From an uncultured Bacilli bacterium (GTDB taxonomy: Bacteria > Bacillota_I > Bacilli_A > RF39 > UBA660), in NCBI GenBank assembly GCA_934085595.1, contig CAKOHK010000005.1, positions 45,522 through 109,521 of the forward strand: a stretch of DNA of 64,000 nt. Direction: 5' to 3'. Position numbers and translations under genes: made by a program. Of the stretch, positions 17,663 through 27,129 are shown piece by piece (position 1 is the stretch's first letter; each line of letters begins with the position of its first letter). The notes beneath the pieces were generated by a model, which did not search any database, was not told the DNA's origin, and saw only the letters and a list, made by a program, of their open reading frames with translations.

Positions 17663-18391
17663 TTATAAATCTTTAACTTTAGATAAAAACTCTTTTATTC
17701 TATCATCTTTAGGATTATTAAGTACTTTTTTACATTCACCATATTCTATTATTTTCCCATCATCCATAAATATAACTTTACTAGCAAAATCTTTAATAAA
17801 CTCTATCTCATGAGAAACAATAATCATACTCATCCCTTCCCCTGCTATCTCTCTCATCAAACTAGTAACATCTCCCTTTACTTCAGGATCTAAAGCAGAA
17901 GTAGGTTCATCAAAAAGCATAAGTTTTGGCTTCATAATAAGTGCTCTTACTATAGAAGTACGTTGTTTTTGTCCTCCACTAAGTTCTCTTGGATAACTAT
18001 TTCTTTTTTCATATAATCCTATTTTCTTAAGAAGTCTATATGCTTCTTTTTTAGCTTCTTCTTTACTCATAATTTTATGTTTAACAGGAGCTAATATAAT
18101 ATTATCAAGAACAGTCAAGTTCTCAAATAAATTATATTGCTGAAACACCATACCTATCTTACATCTATATTCATTTAAATTATCATCTTTATTAATCTTT
18201 TTACCTTCAAATATAATTTCTCCACTACTAGGTTCTAAAAGATAATTAATACATTTAAGTAAAGTACTTTTCCCGCATCCACTAGGACCTATTATTCCAG
18301 TAACATCCCCCTCATTGATTTCAAAACTAACTCCCTTAAGAACTTCTTTATTTTGAAACTTTTTCTTAAGTTTTTTAACTTCTAGTAGCAT
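17663..18391 (-). CDS. Polar amino-acid ABC transporter, ATPase subunit (GlnQ/HisP-like)
   Basis: 242 residues: Walker A GPSGCGKST (about 33-41), Q-loop FQQYNLF, signature LSGGQKQR, Walker B LMLFDEPTSALDP and switch His in VSHE. It energises the permease encoded just upstream, overlapping it by 17 nt. It is the last gene of a two-gene operon closed by the hairpin at 17623. The substrate is probably a polar or basic amino acid, by family. Confidence 0.93.
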   Translation of the reverse strand: MLLEVKKLKKKFQNKEVLKGVSFEINEGDVTGIIGPSGCGKSTLLKCINYLLEPSSGEIIFEGKKINKDDNLNEYRCKIGMVFQQYNLFENLTVLDNIILAPVKHKIMSKEEAKKEAYRLLKKIGLYEKRNSYPRELSGGQKQRTSIVRALIMKPKLMLFDEPTSALDPEVKGDVTSLMREIAGEGMSMIIVSHEIEFIKDFASKVIFMDDGKIIEYGECKKVLNNPKDDRIKEFLSKVKDL

Positions 18392-19817
18392 TAATCTTCA
18401 CCTCCACTCTATTTACAAGCTTACTAAGTAAATAAGTAATTAATAAATATATAAGTGCTATTAATATTAATGGGAAGAAATAATCATAAGTACGAGAAGC
18501 TATAATATCACTTGCTTTAGTAAGTTCCATAATTCCTATATATGCTCCAACAGCTGTTTCTTTAACTAATGTAATAAACTCATTAAGTAAAGCTGGAAGT
18601 ACATTCTTAATTGCTTGTGGAAATACTATATTTTTAATAACTGTTTTATAGCTAAGTCCTAAAGCATATCCCGCTTCTATCTGTCCTTTATCTATAGAAT
18701 TAAATCCACTTCTTATAATCTCCGCAACATACGCAGCACTATTAAGTCCAAAAGCAAGCACACCTACAAATAATATATTTATTGATACACTAGAAAATAT
18801 TACATAATATATAATCATAAGCTGCAAAATACTAGGTGTTCCCCTAATAACAGTAATATATAATTTAGCAATACTATTAAGTATTTTAATCTTACCAGTA
18901 TTATCATGATAATTACGTATAACACTAAGTATAACACCTAAAACAACACCAACAATTATCGCAAGAACAGCCATTATAATAGTATTATAAAGTCCTTCTA
19001 AAATATATTTATATCTTCCATCATATATAACACTATAATAAAACTTATCAAATATATTAGAGCGTTCACTCTTTTCTTCTACTGCCATATGTTTAATAAT
19101 AAGTTTATCTATATCACCATTCTTAACCATTCTATTTATTACAGTATTAACCGCATTAAGTAACTCTTCATTACCTTTCTTAACTACTATTCCATAGCTA
19201 TCACTAGTAAGACTATCATTTAGTATAATCATATCTCTATCAAGTAGTTTCTTAGCAGGTATCTTATCCATAACAACAGCATTAACTTTTCCATCTCTTA
19301 AATCCTGAATAGCTGCTAGATTCTTTTTCTCACGTACTATTTCTATATCACTATAATTCTCAGTTAAATAAGTATCTGATATACTTCCAAGTTGTACAGC
19401 AACCCTCCCATATAAATCACTTGGTTTCTTAATCTTACTATCATTTTTAACTATAATTACTTGTTCAGAAGTAGCATAGTTAACAGAAAAATCAACCTCA
19501 AGACTTCTTTCAGGTGAATATGATATACCAGCAATACCCAAATCACTCTTTCCACTCTTAACTTCATTAATAATACTATCAAACGCAACATCTTTAACAA
19601 CTAAATTACGGTTCAAATATTTAGCTATCTCTCTAGCAATATCAATATCAACACCAGTTATCTCACCATTAGAATAATATTCATATGGAGCAAACCCCGC
19701 TTCAGTAGCTATTGTTAAATCTCCATTAACTTCTTCTCTTGTAAAATATCCACTAAGTACAAAAGAAGATAATATAAATACAAATACTAAAATTATTTTA
19801 TTAAAATATTTTTTCAT
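18375..19817 (-). CDS. Amino-acid ABC transporter with fused substrate-binding protein and permease
   Basis: 480 residues from the ATG at 19817 (RBS AGAGGT); a GTG two codons upstream overlaps the RBS and is less likely. An N-terminal TM or signal anchor without a lipobox Cys is followed by a periplasmic-binding fold (about 30-245) with LTIATEAGFAPYEY and GAGISY-like GIAGISYSPERS. The permease part (about 265-475) has HisM/GlnP helices and the EAA loop region AGYALGLSYKTVIKNIVFPQA. Such fusions occur in Firmicutes GlnP-type importers, tethering the receptor to the translocator. Paired with the ATPase at 17663. Confidence 0.92.
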   Translation of the reverse strand: MKKYFNKIILVFVFILSSFVLSGYFTREEVNGDLTIATEAGFAPYEYYSNGEITGVDIDIAREIAKYLNRNLVVKDVAFDSIINEVKSGKSDLGIAGISYSPERSLEVDFSVNYATSEQVIIVKNDSKIKKPSDLYGRVAVQLGSISDTYLTENYSDIEIVREKKNLAAIQDLRDGKVNAVVMDKIPAKKLLDRDMIILNDSLTSDSYGIVVKKGNEELLNAVNTVINRMVKNGDIDKLIIKHMAVEEKSERSNIFDKFYYSVIYDGRYKYILEGLYNTIIMAVLAIIVGVVLGVILSVIRNYHDNTGKIKILNSIAKLYITVIRGTPSILQLMIIYYVIFSSVSINILFVGVLAFGLNSAAYVAEIIRSGFNSIDKGQIEAGYALGLSYKTVIKNIVFPQAIKNVLPALLNEFITLVKETAVGAYIGIMELTKASDIIASRTYDYFFPLILIALIYLLITYLLSKLVNRVEVKINATRS

Positions 19818-19836
19818 ACACACCTCTACTATAATA

Positions 19837-19865
19837 ATTCTAACATATTTTATATCTAGTGTAAA
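19837..19865 (-). promoter_or_regulatory. Promoter of the amino-acid ABC operon
   Basis: TTTACA (19865-19860), 17-bp spacer, TAGAAT (19842-19837). It is divergent from the promoter at 19872. Confidence 0.6.
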
Positions 19866-19871
19866 AGATAA

Positions 19872-19900
19872 TTGATTTAAACTAATAAAAATGATATACT
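19872..19900 (+). promoter_or_regulatory. Promoter of the putative secreted hydrolase gene
   Basis: TTGATT (19872-19877), 17-bp spacer, TATACT (19895-19900) with an extended TGA before the -10. Confidence 0.7.
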
Positions 19901-19939
19901 AAAAAAGTAATAATACAAAGATAGAAAAGTGAGGTATTT

Positions 19940-21598
19940 ATGACAAGAAAAATAGATTTTAATGGCAATGATGGTTGGGCTTATATCCCTGAAGGTGGTA
20001 TTAACGAAGATACCAAGTTTCTTTTTACAGTTTATTGCTACGAAAGTCCAATCCAAAGTTATGATGATAATGTAGTAGTTATTTATAATACTTGCGTTAA
20101 TGGCTTTGATCCAAAAGATCAAGCAAAGATAGATGGAATAATGCAGCAACTCGCACAAATGGAAGGACTATCTTACGTTCCTGAAATAGATGCTTATGCT
20201 GGTTTCTCTCAAGGATGTCAAGGAGCGTTAATGTATGGAACTACGTCTATTGATGAAAACACTCCTCCAAGAACTATAATACTATTTGATCCAAACGATT
20301 CAGCCCCATTAAACAATCACGATGATGGTGGATTTGCAGATGCTGCTTGGCTATTAAAACCAGAAAACGCTGGATATCTTCAAAAAGTAAAAGAGAATGG
20401 AACTGCTATTATCGGACTTGAAAAATTAGGCGAAGCAAATAACCAAGTTATGAGAAATAATTATGCTAAACTTGCTAAACAAGGAATACCAGTTATGCTT
20501 TGTATAAGAGACACTTACGACCATAGCGAAATTTTCACTGAAAGTATAGTAAATATAACCGGTCTTCTAAGCGGAGATGAAGATAAAGCACAAGCATTAC
20601 TTAATCAATGTCAAGGAATATATGTATGGGATGAATCTCTAGGAACAGATGGCAATTGGAAACAAATAACATCTACAGATGAAGTATTAGAGTTCTCAAG
20701 AGCAAACATCTACTCTTCTCTAGCAAACCTTGATGAAAAAGTAGTTTGTAATGATGAAGAAATAAAAAGTAAATTAGTAGAAATAAGAAAAGCAATAAAA
20801 AAGACAAGTTTTTTAACAGATACTTTCACGTATGAAGGAACAAGTACATCACAAATACCATCACTAGAAGCAGAAGATATGAAAACGGTAACAGATTCTA
20901 TCGCTAAAGTATATCAAAAACTAGCACATGATACAGAAGAAATAGCATTTATGTGTCAATTATATAAAATGGAAGATGATGAATTTGCAAAATATGCTCA
21001 AGAAATAAATGATGCATTAAAAGCTGCACAAGAAGCTGCAAGCAATTCCGGTGGAAGTTCTGGATATTACGGAGGCGGAGGCTACGGCGGTGGTGGCTAC
21101 GCAGGTGGTGGAACTACCCCAGCACCTTCAACTGATGATGAAGATAATAACAAAGATGACGAAAATAAAGATGATGAAAACAAAGACGACGAAAACAAAG
21201 ATGATGAAAATAAGGACAATGAAAACAATGAAGATTTAAGTGACATCACAACATCTGAGTTTGATGATTATTGGCCAGACTATGATACACTCGCATCAGA
21301 TGAAGAAAAACTTGTTTACAACTGCGATGATGAATTTAAATTAATCGTACATACAGATGGTGATGAAGTAACAGGTCTTGAGCATATGTTCAAATTTGCA
21401 AATGATGATGAAGCGCTTGAAGGCTTAGAAAAAATAAAACAAGATTATAAAGAAGTTGATAATGTAGATAAAATAATACTTAACAATAATTTAATAAAAG
21501 TAATATTTAATAAACTTGCATTCAAAAACTTAACAAGAGAAGATGCAAAAGCAATGTATGAACACCTAGGAGAAATAACAAAGGATGATTCAAAATAA
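19940..21598 (+). CDS. Large modular protein: hydrolase-like N-terminus, helical middle, Gly-rich and DDENK linker
   Basis: 552 residues with no signal peptide. Residues about 1-235 look like an alpha/beta hydrolase, with nucleophile elbow GFSQG (about 89-93), a later Asp in LFDPND and His in DTYDHSEI. Residues about 255-365 are helical (SSLANLDEKVV onward) and recall the WXG/LXG-type helices of type VII substrates. A Gly/Tyr linker (about 370-395) and a five-unit DDENK repeat come next, then a globular acidic C-terminal domain (about 430-552). The pattern suggests export without Sec; type VII export is inference, supported only by the WXG100 genes at 37.7 kb. Own promoter (19872) and terminator (21581). 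The hydrolase call is from motifs only. Confidence 0.65.
   Translation: MTRKIDFNGNDGWAYIPEGGINEDTKFLFTVYCYESPIQSYDDNVVVIYNTCVNGFDPKDQAKIDGIMQQLAQMEGLSYVPEIDAYAGFSQGCQGALMYGTTSIDENTPPRTIILFDPNDSAPLNNHDDGGFADAAWLLKPENAGYLQKVKENGTAIIGLEKLGEANNQVMRNNYAKLAKQGIPVMLCIRDTYDHSEIFTESIVNITGLLSGDEDKAQALLNQCQGIYVWDESLGTDGNWKQITSTDEVLEFSRANIYSSLANLDEKVVCNDEEIKSKLVEIRKAIKKTSFLTDTFTYEGTSTSQIPSLEAEDMKTVTDSIAKVYQKLAHDTEEIAFMCQLYKMEDDEFAKYAQEINDALKAAQEAASNSGGSSGYYGGGGYGGGGYAGGGTTPAPSTDDEDNNKDDENKDDENKDDENKDDENKDNENNEDLSDITTSEFDDYWPDYDTLASDEEKLVYNCDDEFKLIVHTDGDEVTGLEHMFKFANDDEALEGLEKIKQDYKEVDNVDKIILNNNLIKVIFNKLAFKNLTREDAKAMYEHLGEITKDDSK
21152..21226 (+). repeat. Five 15-bp tandem repeats (KDDEN)
   Basis: Units of 15 bp encode KDDEN four times and KDNEN once, in frame. 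They form an acidic linker and are a likely site of length variation. Confidence 0.9.
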
Positions 21599-21613
21599 TG
21601 AATCACCCTTTTT
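21581..21613. terminator. Bidirectional terminator
   Basis: AAGGATGATTCA (21581-21592) pairs with TGAATCACCCTT (21599-21610), one mismatch, followed by T residues. It lies between the converging hydrolase and M16 genes. Confidence 0.8.
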
Positions 21614-22877
21614 ATTTAACAGTTTTAAGAATACACTTATTATCATAATTAATTTTATTTAAAACATCCATGCACTTTTCATAAGATAAATCTTTTATAA
21701 TAGAATAATCATTAAAATCTATCTTTCCAAACCTAGTAAGTTCATCTGTTATCTTATATTCAACATCTTCTATATTATCAAAAGTAACAATATAATTTTT
21801 AATAAGTCTCTTTTTAAATATTTCAAACTTCTCTTTTGATACATCTAACTTTCTAATATCTTTATCTATTTTATCTATAAATAAATCATTATCATCACAC
21901 ATGCCTTCTACAACAATACTAATATACTCGTCACTAACATTAGCGTAAGCTCCCATACTATGTATAATATTATCTTTTTTATATTCTTCATATAATTTAG
22001 ATATATAAGTAAAATTAATCTTTAATATAATATTTAAATATATAATAAGTTCTTGATCACTTATCTTCCCAAATACACTCTTTTTCATCTTATAACCTAT
22101 ATTACATCTAGGTTCATAATTATCTTTTGATATTTCTTCATATTCACAATAAACTTTTTCTTCTTCTTTCTCTTCTATTCTCTTAGGAACTTTACTATCA
22201 ACAAGTTTAATCTTACTATAATACTCTTTAATAGTATTCATAACACTATCATTATTAAAATTACCACATACTACTATAAACGTATTACTAGGAACATAAA
22301 AATCATGATAAAGCATATCTAAATACTTATAATCTATTTTTTCTATATCACTCTTTTCACCAATTATATTATATTTACTAGAACTTTTATTATACATATT
22401 ATTAAATATTCTATCATGCATAAATACTTCTAGTTTATCTTTATTCATATCTATTTCTTCACCAATAATCCCCTTTTCTTCTTCAACATCATTCTTTCTA
22501 AACTTAGCTTTATAAAATATATCTAAAAGAATATTTATATTCTCCTCTATATTAACACTACCAAATATATTATAGTTAGTAGCGTATTTACTAGTCCAAG
22601 CATTCGCAAGACTACCAAGAGAATTAATCTTATTACTTACATTTTTATCTTCACCAACAATCATAACTCTATGTTCTAAAAAATGAGCACTACCAGGAAT
22701 AATATCTATAATCTTATTATCTTTCTTATATTTAGTATACTTAGCCCCAAAATTAACACTAATAGTTACATAGAAGTTCTTAAAACTTTTTTTATTATAT
22801 AAATATACATCTATCCCATTATCTAAAGTTTCTTTATATAGTTTTTCATTTACTTTTTCAAATATTAATTCTTCCAT
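21612..22877 (-). CDS. ymfH: M16-family zinc protease, catalytic partner (YmfH-like)
   Basis: 421 residues from the ATG at 22877, which overlaps the upstream gene's stop (TGATG); a GTG one codon earlier is possible. The inverted zinc motif HFLEH (about 67-71) with the downstream Glu in EEKGIIGEEIDM marks an active M16 peptidase. Both M16 lobes are present. In B. subtilis, YmfF and YmfH lie after spoIIIE and form a similar active/inactive pair. The physiological substrate is not known to me. Confidence 0.88.
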   Translation of the reverse strand: MEELIFEKVNEKLYKETLDNGIDVYLYNKKSFKNFYVTISVNFGAKYTKYKKDNKIIDIIPGSAHFLEHRVMIVGEDKNVSNKINSLGSLANAWTSKYATNYNIFGSVNIEENINILLDIFYKAKFRKNDVEEEKGIIGEEIDMNKDKLEVFMHDRIFNNMYNKSSSKYNIIGEKSDIEKIDYKYLDMLYHDFYVPSNTFIVVCGNFNNDSVMNTIKEYYSKIKLVDSKVPKRIEEKEEEKVYCEYEEISKDNYEPRCNIGYKMKKSVFGKISDQELIIYLNIILKINFTYISKLYEEYKKDNIIHSMGAYANVSDEYISIVVEGMCDDNDLFIDKIDKDIRKLDVSKEKFEIFKKRLIKNYIVTFDNIEDVEYKITDELTRFGKIDFNDYSIIKDLSYEKCMDVLNKINYDNKCILKTVK

Positions 22878-24133
22878 CACTCATCCCCCTTAAGCATATA
22901 AATAGTATTAAGTCTTAATTTATCTTTTAATATAACCACTTCTTCACTACTAATATTATGTAGTTTCTCACGTAATGCTTCTATATCATCTACTTTATCA
23001 AATTCACTAATATATTTATTTTCTATCTGAGAATAACTATCATCATAATAATTATTTAAGAAAGTATCTATAGTCATTTTAGCACTATCTATCATACTAT
23101 TAACTATATTTATATCCCCCATCTTATCAATACACTTATATATTAAATCTAAACTCTTATCATAATTATCTTTATTAATCCCAGCATATATAATAAGAGC
23201 TTTAAAATACACTGAATAATATGAATTAACTGTATAACAAAGAGAATTCTCTTCCCTAACTATATTAAATAATAAAGAATCATTCATCGTACCAAGTATA
23301 GTATTAAACACACGAAGTGTATATCTAAGTTCATAATCACTTAATAATGATAAATCATATCCAATATATAATTTAGACTGATTAAACTTAAGACTATCTA
23401 TTATCTTAATAACTTTATTATTTCTTTTAATAACAGGAATTACATTAAATCTATTATTAGAGCATTTATAACTCACAATTTTATTTTCTATATAATCTAT
23501 ATAACTTTCATCTATATCACCATAATAAAATAAATCAAGTTTATATAAAGATGAAAATAACTTCTTATAAAAACTATATAAATTACTTTCATTAACACTA
23601 TCAAGTTCTTCTATACTAGGAAGTAAATCATTTCCTCTAGAACACCCCTTAAACATAATTTCATTAAATCTAGTATTAGCATAATAATTAGCATTATCTT
23701 TCTTAGAATTAATACTAGTTACTATTTCTCTCTTAGCAACATCAAAATATTCACTATTAAACTTATTATCTTTTACATTAGGATTATTAATAACTTCAAA
23801 CATTAAATCAATCGCATCTTTATATTCAAAATCATCTACATACTTAGGATTAACAAAACTAGAATATATATTAAATCTAATTAAATCACCTACTATTTCA
23901 TAATTAGATGCTATACTCATAGAATAATAATATTCACATTTATTTTTAAGTTTAGTTTTACTATTATATTTCTTACATGAACTCATAAGATTCTTACTAA
24001 GCATACTATAATATTTAATATCTTCTTTATTATATTTAGTTGTAAACATAACTACTACATCAGCCATCTTAAATCTATCTGTATTAATTACATGTAATGT
24101 ATAATTATCTTTTCTTATTTTTCTATATTCCAT
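22877..24133 (-). CDS. ymfF: M16-family protein without zinc motif (YmfF-like)
   Basis: 418 residues with the M16 fold pattern (two lobes; SEYFDVAKREIVTSINSKKDNA) but no HxxEH, so it is the non-catalytic partner of the next gene. The order ftsK, deoD, ymfF, ymfH resembles the spoIIIE-ymfC-ymfD-ymfF-ymfH order of Bacillus. The 1-nt stop/start overlap with ymfH implies coupled translation of a heterodimer. Confidence 0.83.
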   Translation of the reverse strand: MEYRKIRKDNYTLHVINTDRFKMADVVVMFTTKYNKEDIKYYSMLSKNLMSSCKKYNSKTKLKNKCEYYYSMSIASNYEIVGDLIRFNIYSSFVNPKYVDDFEYKDAIDLMFEVINNPNVKDNKFNSEYFDVAKREIVTSINSKKDNANYYANTRFNEIMFKGCSRGNDLLPSIEELDSVNESNLYSFYKKLFSSLYKLDLFYYGDIDESYIDYIENKIVSYKCSNNRFNVIPVIKRNNKVIKIIDSLKFNQSKLYIGYDLSLLSDYELRYTLRVFNTILGTMNDSLLFNIVREENSLCYTVNSYYSVYFKALIIYAGINKDNYDKSLDLIYKCIDKMGDINIVNSMIDSAKMTIDTFLNNYYDDSYSQIENKYISEFDKVDDIEALREKLHNISSEEVVILKDKLRLNTIYMLKGDE

Positions 24134-24149
24134 AATCCCTCCGCAAGAT

Positions 24150-24170
24150 TAAAAAGAAGATTACTCTTCT
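24150..24170 (-). terminator. Terminator or attenuator after deoD
   Basis: AGAAGA (24170-24165) pairs with TCTTCT (24160-24155) around GTAA, then TTTTTAAT. It lies between deoD and ymfF and may only partly separate them. Confidence 0.6.
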
Positions 24171-24183
24171 CTTTTATTATTAA

Positions 24184-24894
24184 CTATTTTTCTAGTTTTA
24201 TTATTGAATCAAGAGCAAGTACTATCATATCATCAAGTCTTCTTTCTCTCTCTTCACTACTCATCTCTTCATGAGTAATTAAATTATCACTTATAGTAAG
24301 TATACTACTTGCCATTTTATGAAACTTTTTAGCGTTATAAAGTAATGCATAAGTTTCCATCTCAGTAGCTATACAACCTTTCTCTATAAAGTAATCATAA
24401 TTACGTCTATCTGTATAAAAAGCATCTGTAGTATAAACTCTACCAGTAATTACATCTATTCTTCTTATATTCGCAGTCATATTTATTATATTATTAAGTT
24501 CAAAAGAACTATTAATAATTTCTATATCTTCACTACCACTTTCTAAATCAAAGTTAGTATCACTATAAGAAGAATCAGCTATTATTATTGTATAAGGTTT
24601 TAATTCTTCTTTATATGCTCCAGCAGTACCAATACGAATAATCGCATTTACATCATAAACATCAAATAGTTCATGACTATATATTCCCATACTACCAATA
24701 CCCATACCACTAGAAAATACTGTTACTTCTACTCCTTTATATTTCCCGGTATATGCAAGTTCCCCACGTACTTTATTAACAAGCCTTGCTTCCTCTAAAT
24801 ATTTATTTGCTATATATGTTGCCCTATTAGGATCTCCAGGCATTAATACATACTTAGCAATATCTCCTATTTCTGCTTCAATATGTGGTGTCAT
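24184..24894 (-). CDS. deoD: Purine nucleoside phosphorylase DeoD
   Basis: 236 residues, the hexameric PNP size. The N-terminus TPHIEAEIGDIAKYVLMPGDP, the phosphate/ribose region FSSGMGIGSMGIYSHEL and IIRIGTAGAY, and the purine-site EMETYALL (about 176-183) are all typical. Phosphorolysis of purine (deoxy)nucleosides for salvage. It starts 8 bp after ftsK ends and is probably co-transcribed with it. Confidence 0.95.
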   Translation of the reverse strand: MTPHIEAEIGDIAKYVLMPGDPNRATYIANKYLEEARLVNKVRGELAYTGKYKGVEVTVFSSGMGIGSMGIYSHELFDVYDVNAIIRIGTAGAYKEELKPYTIIIADSSYSDTNFDLESGSEDIEIINSSFELNNIINMTANIRRIDVITGRVYTTDAFYTDRRNYDYFIEKGCIATEMETYALLYNAKKFHKMASSILTISDNLITHEEMSSEERERRLDDMIVLALDSIIKLEK

Positions 24895-24902
24895 AACTCC
24901 TC

Positions 24903-27128
24903 CTATTCTTCATTATTATTAGAAAGTTTAACCAAAACATCCCTAGGTTTACTACCCTTCGCAGGACCAACAATTCCCTCTTCCTCAAAAGTATCCATTA
25001 TTCTAGCTGCTCTATTATATCCAAGACTAAATCTTCTTTGTATTAAAGATGCACTAATTACTCCTTTAGTAATAGCGTACTCAAGAACTTCATTATATAA
25101 AACATCTCTTTCTTTATCACTACTACTATTGCTACTATGACTAGAACTATTTACTTCAAGATTAGTAAACTTCTCATCATACTTAGGAGTACTACTACCC
25201 TTTTTAATAAACTCAACAACTCTCTTAATTTCATCATCACTAACAAAACTACCCTGTATTCTAGTAGGAGTATTATCATCCATAGGTTTATAAAGCATAT
25301 CACCTTTACCAAGTAACTTCTCAGCCCCAGTCATATCAAGTATAGTTCTACTATCAATTGAAGATGATACAGCAAATGATATACGAGTTGGTATATTAGA
25401 TTTAACAACACCAGTAATTACATCAGTACTAGGTCTTTGAGTAGCAACTATTAAATGTATACCAGCCGCTCTAGCAAGCTGTGTAATTCTCATAATAGAC
25501 TCCTCAACCTCCTTAGCCGCAACAAGCATCAAATCAGCAAGTTCATCTATAATAACAAGTATATAAGGCATCTTAGTAAGACCACAATTAGGATCTTTCT
25601 TAAGTTTTTTCTCTACATATTCATTATAAGTAGTAATATTCTTAGTTTCACTATTCTTAAAAGTCTCATATCTATCATCCATCATAACAACAATTTTTTG
25701 AAGCGCAGCACTAGCCTTCTTAGGATCAGTTACAACAGGCATAAGTAAATGAGGTAAATTATCATAAACATTAAACTCAACTTTCTTAGGATCTACAAGA
25801 ACCATTCTAACTTCTTCAGGATTAGTTCTCATAAGTATAGAAAGAATTATATTATTAATACATACACTCTTACCACTACCAGTCGCACCAGCAACTAACA
25901 TATGAGGTGTTTTATTAATCTCAACATATTTAACTCTTCCCATTATATCTCTACCAAGAGGCGCAGCAAGCATAGAATTATCATACTTCTTATCTTTACT
26001 CATCGCATCCATTATTTCCCACATACTAACAGGAATAATACTTTGATTAGGAATCTCTATACCAATAGTAGTCTTACCAGGAATAGGTGCCTCTATTCTA
26101 ACTTCTTTCGCAGCAAGCGCAAGCCCTATTTCACGTGACATACTAGTTATCTTACTAATTCTAGTTCCCCTTTGAACTTCCATTTCATACTGAGTAACAC
26201 TAGGTCCAACATGAACCTCTACTACTTTAGCATTAATATCAAAATCATTAAATACTCTCTCTAACACCTTAGTATTAGATGCAACATATTCATTTGAATT
26301 AACTTTATTCTTATTAGGCTTAGGTACATTTAATAAACTAATCGGAGGTTTAACATACACTCCATTATCATTACTAATAGGTTCTAAATTACCAGTAACT
26401 TCTTCTTCATGTGTTTTATTATTATCATTAGATTTAACTTGTAAATCCTCTATACTAGTAATAACAAGTTTAGTATCCTTTTTCTCTTCTTCATCATTCA
26501 TACTTTTCATTTCTTCAAGAGTTAAAGGTTTCTTAACTTCTTCTTCATTATTCTTCTTAAATATATTACGTATACCATTTATAATAGAACCAAACACATC
26601 AGCTAAAGTTAAATCAAATAACATAATAGTACCAAATAAAGCAAGTACAAGAACTACTATCTGAGTACCCTCAACATCAAATAAAGACACAAACACATAT
26701 GAAAAAGTAGCACCAACCATACCACCACCACAATATCTAATATTAGCCTCATCATCATATGAAAGAACTATTTTATCATAAGTAGCATTAAATATCTCTT
26801 TCCCTTTAAGAGTATTATCTTCTATATAATTAATATGAGAAAATATCAAAAGAGCACATATAATAGTATAAACTCCAATAAGTCTAGCACTAAGTAAATT
26901 AGCAGTCTTTCTATTTACTATAAAATAAATCCCTATTATTAAAGCAGCCACTAATAATAATTGATACCAACTACCAAACATAAAAACAGCAAACTTTTTA
27001 ATAATATCACCAATAATACCATAACTTCCAAGTCCTATCAAAGCAATTACTATTAAAAGTACCCCCTTTAATTCTTTAGAAAACTTAAAACTACTTTTAG
27101 CTTCTTTTTCTTGTTTCTTTTTAGCCAT
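24903..27128 (-). CDS. ftsK: FtsK/SpoIIIE DNA translocase
   Basis: 741 residues. Four to five N-terminal TM helices (about 20-180), an acidic linker, an alpha/beta motor with Walker A GATGSGKSVC (about 409-418), Walker B LVIIDELADLM and the RecA-like region LARAAGIHLIVATQRPS, and a C-terminal gamma winged helix (about 680-735, LIQRRFSLGYNRAARIMD). It pumps chromosomal DNA through the septum. It is not an EssC: there are no FHA domains and only one ATPase domain. Two bp downstream of ezrA. Confidence 0.95.
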   Translation of the reverse strand: MAKKKQEKEAKSSFKFSKELKGVLLIVIALIGLGSYGIIGDIIKKFAVFMFGSWYQLLLVAALIIGIYFIVNRKTANLLSARLIGVYTIICALLIFSHINYIEDNTLKGKEIFNATYDKIVLSYDDEANIRYCGGGMVGATFSYVFVSLFDVEGTQIVVLVLALFGTIMLFDLTLADVFGSIINGIRNIFKKNNEEEVKKPLTLEEMKSMNDEEEKKDTKLVITSIEDLQVKSNDNNKTHEEEVTGNLEPISNDNGVYVKPPISLLNVPKPNKNKVNSNEYVASNTKVLERVFNDFDINAKVVEVHVGPSVTQYEMEVQRGTRISKITSMSREIGLALAAKEVRIEAPIPGKTTIGIEIPNQSIIPVSMWEIMDAMSKDKKYDNSMLAAPLGRDIMGRVKYVEINKTPHMLVAGATGSGKSVCINNIILSILMRTNPEEVRMVLVDPKKVEFNVYDNLPHLLMPVVTDPKKASAALQKIVVMMDDRYETFKNSETKNITTYNEYVEKKLKKDPNCGLTKMPYILVIIDELADLMLVAAKEVEESIMRITQLARAAGIHLIVATQRPSTDVITGVVKSNIPTRISFAVSSSIDSRTILDMTGAEKLLGKGDMLYKPMDDNTPTRIQGSFVSDDEIKRVVEFIKKGSSTPKYDEKFTNLEVNSSSHSSNSSSDKERDVLYNEVLEYAITKGVISASLIQRRFSLGYNRAARIMDTFEEEGIVGPAKGSKPRDVLVKLSNNNEE

Positions 27129-27129
27129 A

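Noticed and set aside
19877..20158. Minus-strand frame overlapping the start of the hydrolase-like gene
   Set aside because: Its start lies inside a better supported gene on the other strand, and no RBS or family match is visible.
21612..22880. Mycoplasma-like genetic code (TGA as Trp)
   Set aside because: TGA is used as a stop at several tight gene junctions, and Trp is encoded by TGG throughout.
24903..27128. FtsK-type ATPase as the EssC motor of the type VII genes
   Set aside because: It has one motor domain, N-terminal TM helices and a gamma domain, and sits with ezrA. It is the chromosome translocase.
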